From JBKBXU01 sp046313675 (lineage in GTDB: Bacteria; Bacteroidota; Bacteroidia; Cytophagales; Cytophagaceae): a stretch of 5,981 nt of DNA. Of the stretch, positions 3,218 to 5,981 are shown in pieces. Every line of letters begins with the position of its first letter. Position 1 is the stretch's first letter. The position numbers were made by a program, and so were the translations under genes. Under the pieces are notes generated by a model. The model made no database searches. It had not been told where the DNA came from and saw only the letters and a program-made list of their open reading frames with translations. The stretch is from assembly GCA_046313675.1 (NCBI GenBank), contig JBKBXU010000289.1, positions 1 to 5,981 on the forward strand, in the 5' to 3' direction.

Positions 3218-5981
3218 AGAAGCTTGCAGCAAGAAACATTATCCATAACCGATCTGGAAACTCTGGATCCAAAAAAGTATATTATAATTAAAGGGGCTAA
3301 GGTAAATAACCTGAAAAATATCAGCCTGGCTATTCCCCGTAACAAACTTGTCGTGATTACCGGCTTGTCAGGCTCGGGAAAATCGTCTCTGGCTTTTGAT
3401 ACATTGTTTGCCGAAGGCCAGCGAATGTATGTGGAAAGCCTCAGCTCTTATGCCCGGCAATTTTTGGGACGTATGGAGAAACCCGAGGTAGAATATATTA
3501 AAGGTATATCTCCCGCAATTGCGATTGAACAAAAAGTCAATACCAGAAATCCCCGATCAACGGTAGGGACAACCACAGAAATATATGATTACCTCAAGCT
3601 GCTTTTTGCACGGATAGGTAAAACTTATTCCCCCATTTCAGGGGAAGTGGTTAAGAGAAACACCGTGAGTGACGTCATTAATTATTTATACTCCTTCGAT
3701 GAGGGAGAAAAAATTATGATTCTAAGTCCCCTGAAAAAAAGTGAGGGAAGAAAGTTAAAAGAAGAGCTTAACCTGCTGCTGCAAAAAGGATTCTCAAGAG
3801 TTTTTATAAATAACGAACTACAATACATTGAAGAACTGGAGGGAAAGAAAATTTCCGACAAAGCCGATATATTTATTTTGATAGATCGAAATGTTGTAAA
3901 GAAAGATGATGAAGATAATCAGTTTCGTCTGGCAGATTCCATCCAGACCGCCTTCTACGAAGGAGATGGAGAATGTAAGGTGGTTATTCCGGACAAGGAG
4001 GAAAAAACCTTTTCCGATAAATTTGAGTTGGACGGCATTACCTTTGAAGAGCCTTCCGTGAATTTTTTCAGCTTTAACAATCCTTATGGGGCCTGCAGAA
4101 GATGTGAAGGTTTTGGTAATGTCCTGGGCCTGGATGAAGACCTGATCATTCCTGATAAAAGTATATCCGTATACGAAGGAGCCATAGCTCCATGGAGAAC
4201 CGAGAAAATGCAAGAATGGCTAGCTCCACTACTAAAAAATGGAATCCTGTTTGACTTTCCCATTCACAGAGCCTATCAGGATCTGGATCCGGAACACAAA
4301 CAACTATTATGGTCTGGCAATAAGTATTTTAAAGGATTAGATGACTTCTTTAAGTTTGTCGAAGCACAGACACACAAAATCCAATACAGGGTTATGTTAT
4401 CCCGATTTCGTGGACGGACGGTTTGTCCGGATTGTCGCGGAACACGGCTTAGAAAAGATGCTTCGTATGTTAAAATTAACGGCCGTTCAATAATTGACCT
4501 TGTATTACTACCTGTTTCAGAAGCATTACCTTTTTTCTCTACCATTGAACTTCCTCAATATGAAAAGAAAATAGCCGGGAGGATAATAAAAGAAATTACC
4601 AGCCGACTGGAATACCTGGACAAAGTGGGATTAACGTATCTGACATTAAACCGACTTACTTCTACCCTGTCCGGTGGTGAATTTCAGCGTATAAAGCTCG
4701 CCACCTCCTTAGGAAGTGCTTTGGTAGGTTCTATGTACATTTTAGATGAGCCAAGTATAGGCCTTCATCCCAGAGATACTGGAAAAATGGCGGAAGTTCT
4801 TAAAACCTTAAAAGAGTTGGGCAATACCGTAGTGGTCGTAGAGCATGAGGAAGAGGTAATGCGAATTGCCGACGAAATTATTGATATAGGGCCTGATGCC
4901 GGAACACATGGAGGCGAATTGGTTTTCCAGGGCACGCTGGAAGAGATTTTAACTGTGGGTGGAAGCAGGTCATATACTGCCAGGTATTTGAGCGGAGCAG
5001 ATAAAATCTCTATGCCGGAGTTCCGCAGAAAATGGACAAATTTTATTGAAATAAAAGGTGCAAGAGAAAACAACCTAAAAAATGTTAATGTAAAAATTCC
5101 TTTAGGGGTGCTGACATTTATAACCGGAGTAAGTGGCTCCGGTAAATCTACCTTGATTAAGAAAATCTTATATCCGGCCATTAAAAAAATAAAAGGTCAA
5201 ATTGGCGATGCTACCGGAAAATTTGATAAAATAGAAGGAGACATAGCCAAGATCAGCCAGATAGAATTTGTTGACCAGAACCCCATCGGGAAATCTTCCC
5301 GTTCTAATCCGGTAACGTATGTAAAAGCCTATGACCTGATACGACAGTTGTATGCCGACCAGCCATTGTCAAAAATACGCCAGTACAAACCCGGTTTCTT
5401 TTCTTTCAATGTGGATGGTGGGCGTTGTGAAATTTGTCAGGGTGAAGGAACGGTAAAAATTGAAATGCAGTTCATGGCCGACATCTACCTGAAATGTGAA
5501 GGATGTGGCGGAAAAAGATTTAAACAGGAAGTTCTGGAAGTTACCTATAAGGATAAAAGTATAACCGAGGTTCTGGATCTAACCATAGATGAAAGTCTGG
5601 ATTTTTTCAAAGAACAGCCAAAAATAATGGAAAAGCTAAAGCCATTGGCAGACGTAGGCCTTGGTTACATCAGGCTTGGCCAATCATCAAGCACCCTCAG
5701 TGGCGGCGAAGCCCAACGTGTAAAGCTGGCCTCTTTCCTGGGAAAAGGCTCCGGAGTTAACAGCGAGAACATCCTGTTTATATTTGATGAGCCTACCACA
5801 GGACTTCACTTTCATGATATTAAAAAGCTTCTGAAAGCTATAAACTCCCTGATCGACCAGGGAAATAGCGCTGTAATCATAGAGCATAACATGGAGATGG
5901 TAAAATGTGGCGACTGGATTATAGACATGGGGCCTGAGGGTGGTGACAAAGGAGGGAGTGTGACCTTTTCGGGCATCCCTG
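3215..5981 (+). CDS. uvrA: UvrA-family excinuclease ABC subunit A, 3' end beyond window edge
   Basis: UvrA is the damage-sensing ATPase of nucleotide excision repair; as a dimer it loads UvrB onto DNA lesions. The visible 922 residues are near full length (E. coli UvrA has 940). ABC module 1 has Walker A GLSGSGKSS (50-58), signature LSGGE (485-489) and Walker B DEP (511-513). ABC module 2 has Walker A GVSGSGKST (638-646), LSGGE (828-832) and DEP (858-860). The UvrB-binding region (~165-260) is present, which argues against a UvrA2 paralogue. The C-terminal zinc module is intact (C738, C741, C761, C764). In the module-1 zinc finger only the second pair (C294, C297) remains; the first CxxC of E. 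coli UvrA is replaced by residues without cysteine. No in-frame ATG or GTG lies between the stop at 3194 and Walker A apart from an internal GTG next to it, so TTG 3215 is chosen; TTG 3200 and 3224 are alternatives. Confidence 0.95.
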   Translation, partial: MRSLQQETLSITDLETLDPKKYIIIKGAKVNNLKNISLAIPRNKLVVITGLSGSGKSSLAFDTLFAEGQRMYVESLSSYARQFLGRMEKPEVEYIKGISPAIAIEQKVNTRNPRSTVGTTTEIYDYLKLLFARIGKTYSPISGEVVKRNTVSDVINYLYSFDEGEKIMILSPLKKSEGRKLKEELNLLLQKGFSRVFINNELQYIEELEGKKISDKADIFILIDRNVVKKDDEDNQFRLADSIQTAFYEGDGECKVVIPDKEEKTFSDKFELDGITFEEPSVNFFSFNNPYGACRRCEGFGNVLGLDEDLIIPDKSISVYEGAIAPWRTEKMQEWLAPLLKNGILFDFPIHRAYQDLDPEHKQLLWSGNKYFKGLDDFFKFVEAQTHKIQYRVMLSRFRGRTVCPDCRGTRLRKDASYVKINGRSIIDLVLLPVSEALPFFSTIELPQYEKKIAGRIIKEITSRLEYLDKVGLTYLTLNRLTSTLSGGEFQRIKLATSLGSALVGSMYILDEPSIGLHPRDTGKMAEVLKTLKELGNTVVVVEHEEEVMRIADEIIDIGPDAGTHGGELVFQGTLEEILTVGGSRSYTARYLSGADKISMPEFRRKWTNFIEIKGARENNLKNVNVKIPLGVLTFITGVSGSGKSTLIKKILYPAIKKIKGQIGDATGKFDKIEGDIAKISQIEFVDQNPIGKSSRSNPVTYVKAYDLIRQLYADQPLSKIRQYKPGFFSFNVDGGRCEICQGEGTVKIEMQFMADIYLKCEGCGGKRFKQEVLEVTYKDKSITEVLDLTIDESLDFFKEQPKIMEKLKPLADVGLGYIRLGQSSSTLSGGEAQRVKLASFLGKGSGVNSENILFIFDEPTTGLHFHDIKKLLKAINSLIDQGNSAVIIEHNMEMVKCGDWIIDMGPEGGDKGGSVTFSGIP

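Noticed and set aside
3818..5887. Four minus-strand open frames of 66-138 residues opposite uvrA
   Set aside because: They are shadows of the continuous plus-strand uvrA frame with its two complete ABC modules; none shows a family motif.

Overview
The window looks like chromosomal DNA of a member of the Bacteroidota. Two strong promoters match that phylum's TTTG ... TAnnTTTG consensus, Shine-Dalgarno sites are absent or unconvincing, and the Nth, ECF sigma and UvrA proteins have the character of Bacteroidota housekeeping proteins. This assignment comes from sequence reading and general knowledge, not from a search.

Left part (1-1054, minus strand): an AT-rich two-gene unit. A 112-residue XRE-type helix-turn-helix protein overlaps by 8 bases the start of a DNA cytosine-5 methyltransferase, whose 3' end lies beyond the left edge. 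The promoter of the unit carries a perfect 6-5-6 inverted repeat overlapping the -7 element. This is the layout expected of a controller protein that regulates itself and its methyltransferase, as in type II restriction-modification systems. No restriction endonuclease is visible; if there is one, it should lie past position 1.

Middle (1055-1391): 337 bases without a gene. It holds the promoter and operator of the unit above, then an uncharacterised segment with a spaced, imperfect 10-bp inverted repeat.

Core part (1392-2980, minus strand): nth (endonuclease III, base excision repair), then a strong terminator hairpin, then a two-gene operon reading into that terminator. The operon encodes an ECF-type sigma factor and, overlapping it by 26 bases, a 77-residue soluble protein that resembles the N-terminal part of anti-sigma factors.

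Right part (3215-5981, plus strand): uvrA, almost complete (922 codons visible), divergent from the sigma gene across an AT-rich 234-base gap. It apparently starts at TTG and lacks the first cysteine pair of one zinc module.

Together, two DNA-repair genes (nth and uvrA) flank a sigma-factor operon. The restriction-modification-like unit next to them has a clearly lower GC content (about one third in hand-counted lines, against nearly one half in nth), which suggests it was acquired. The most interesting target is the controller/operator/methyltransferase module. I did not find an obviously new multi-gene system fully contained in the window.
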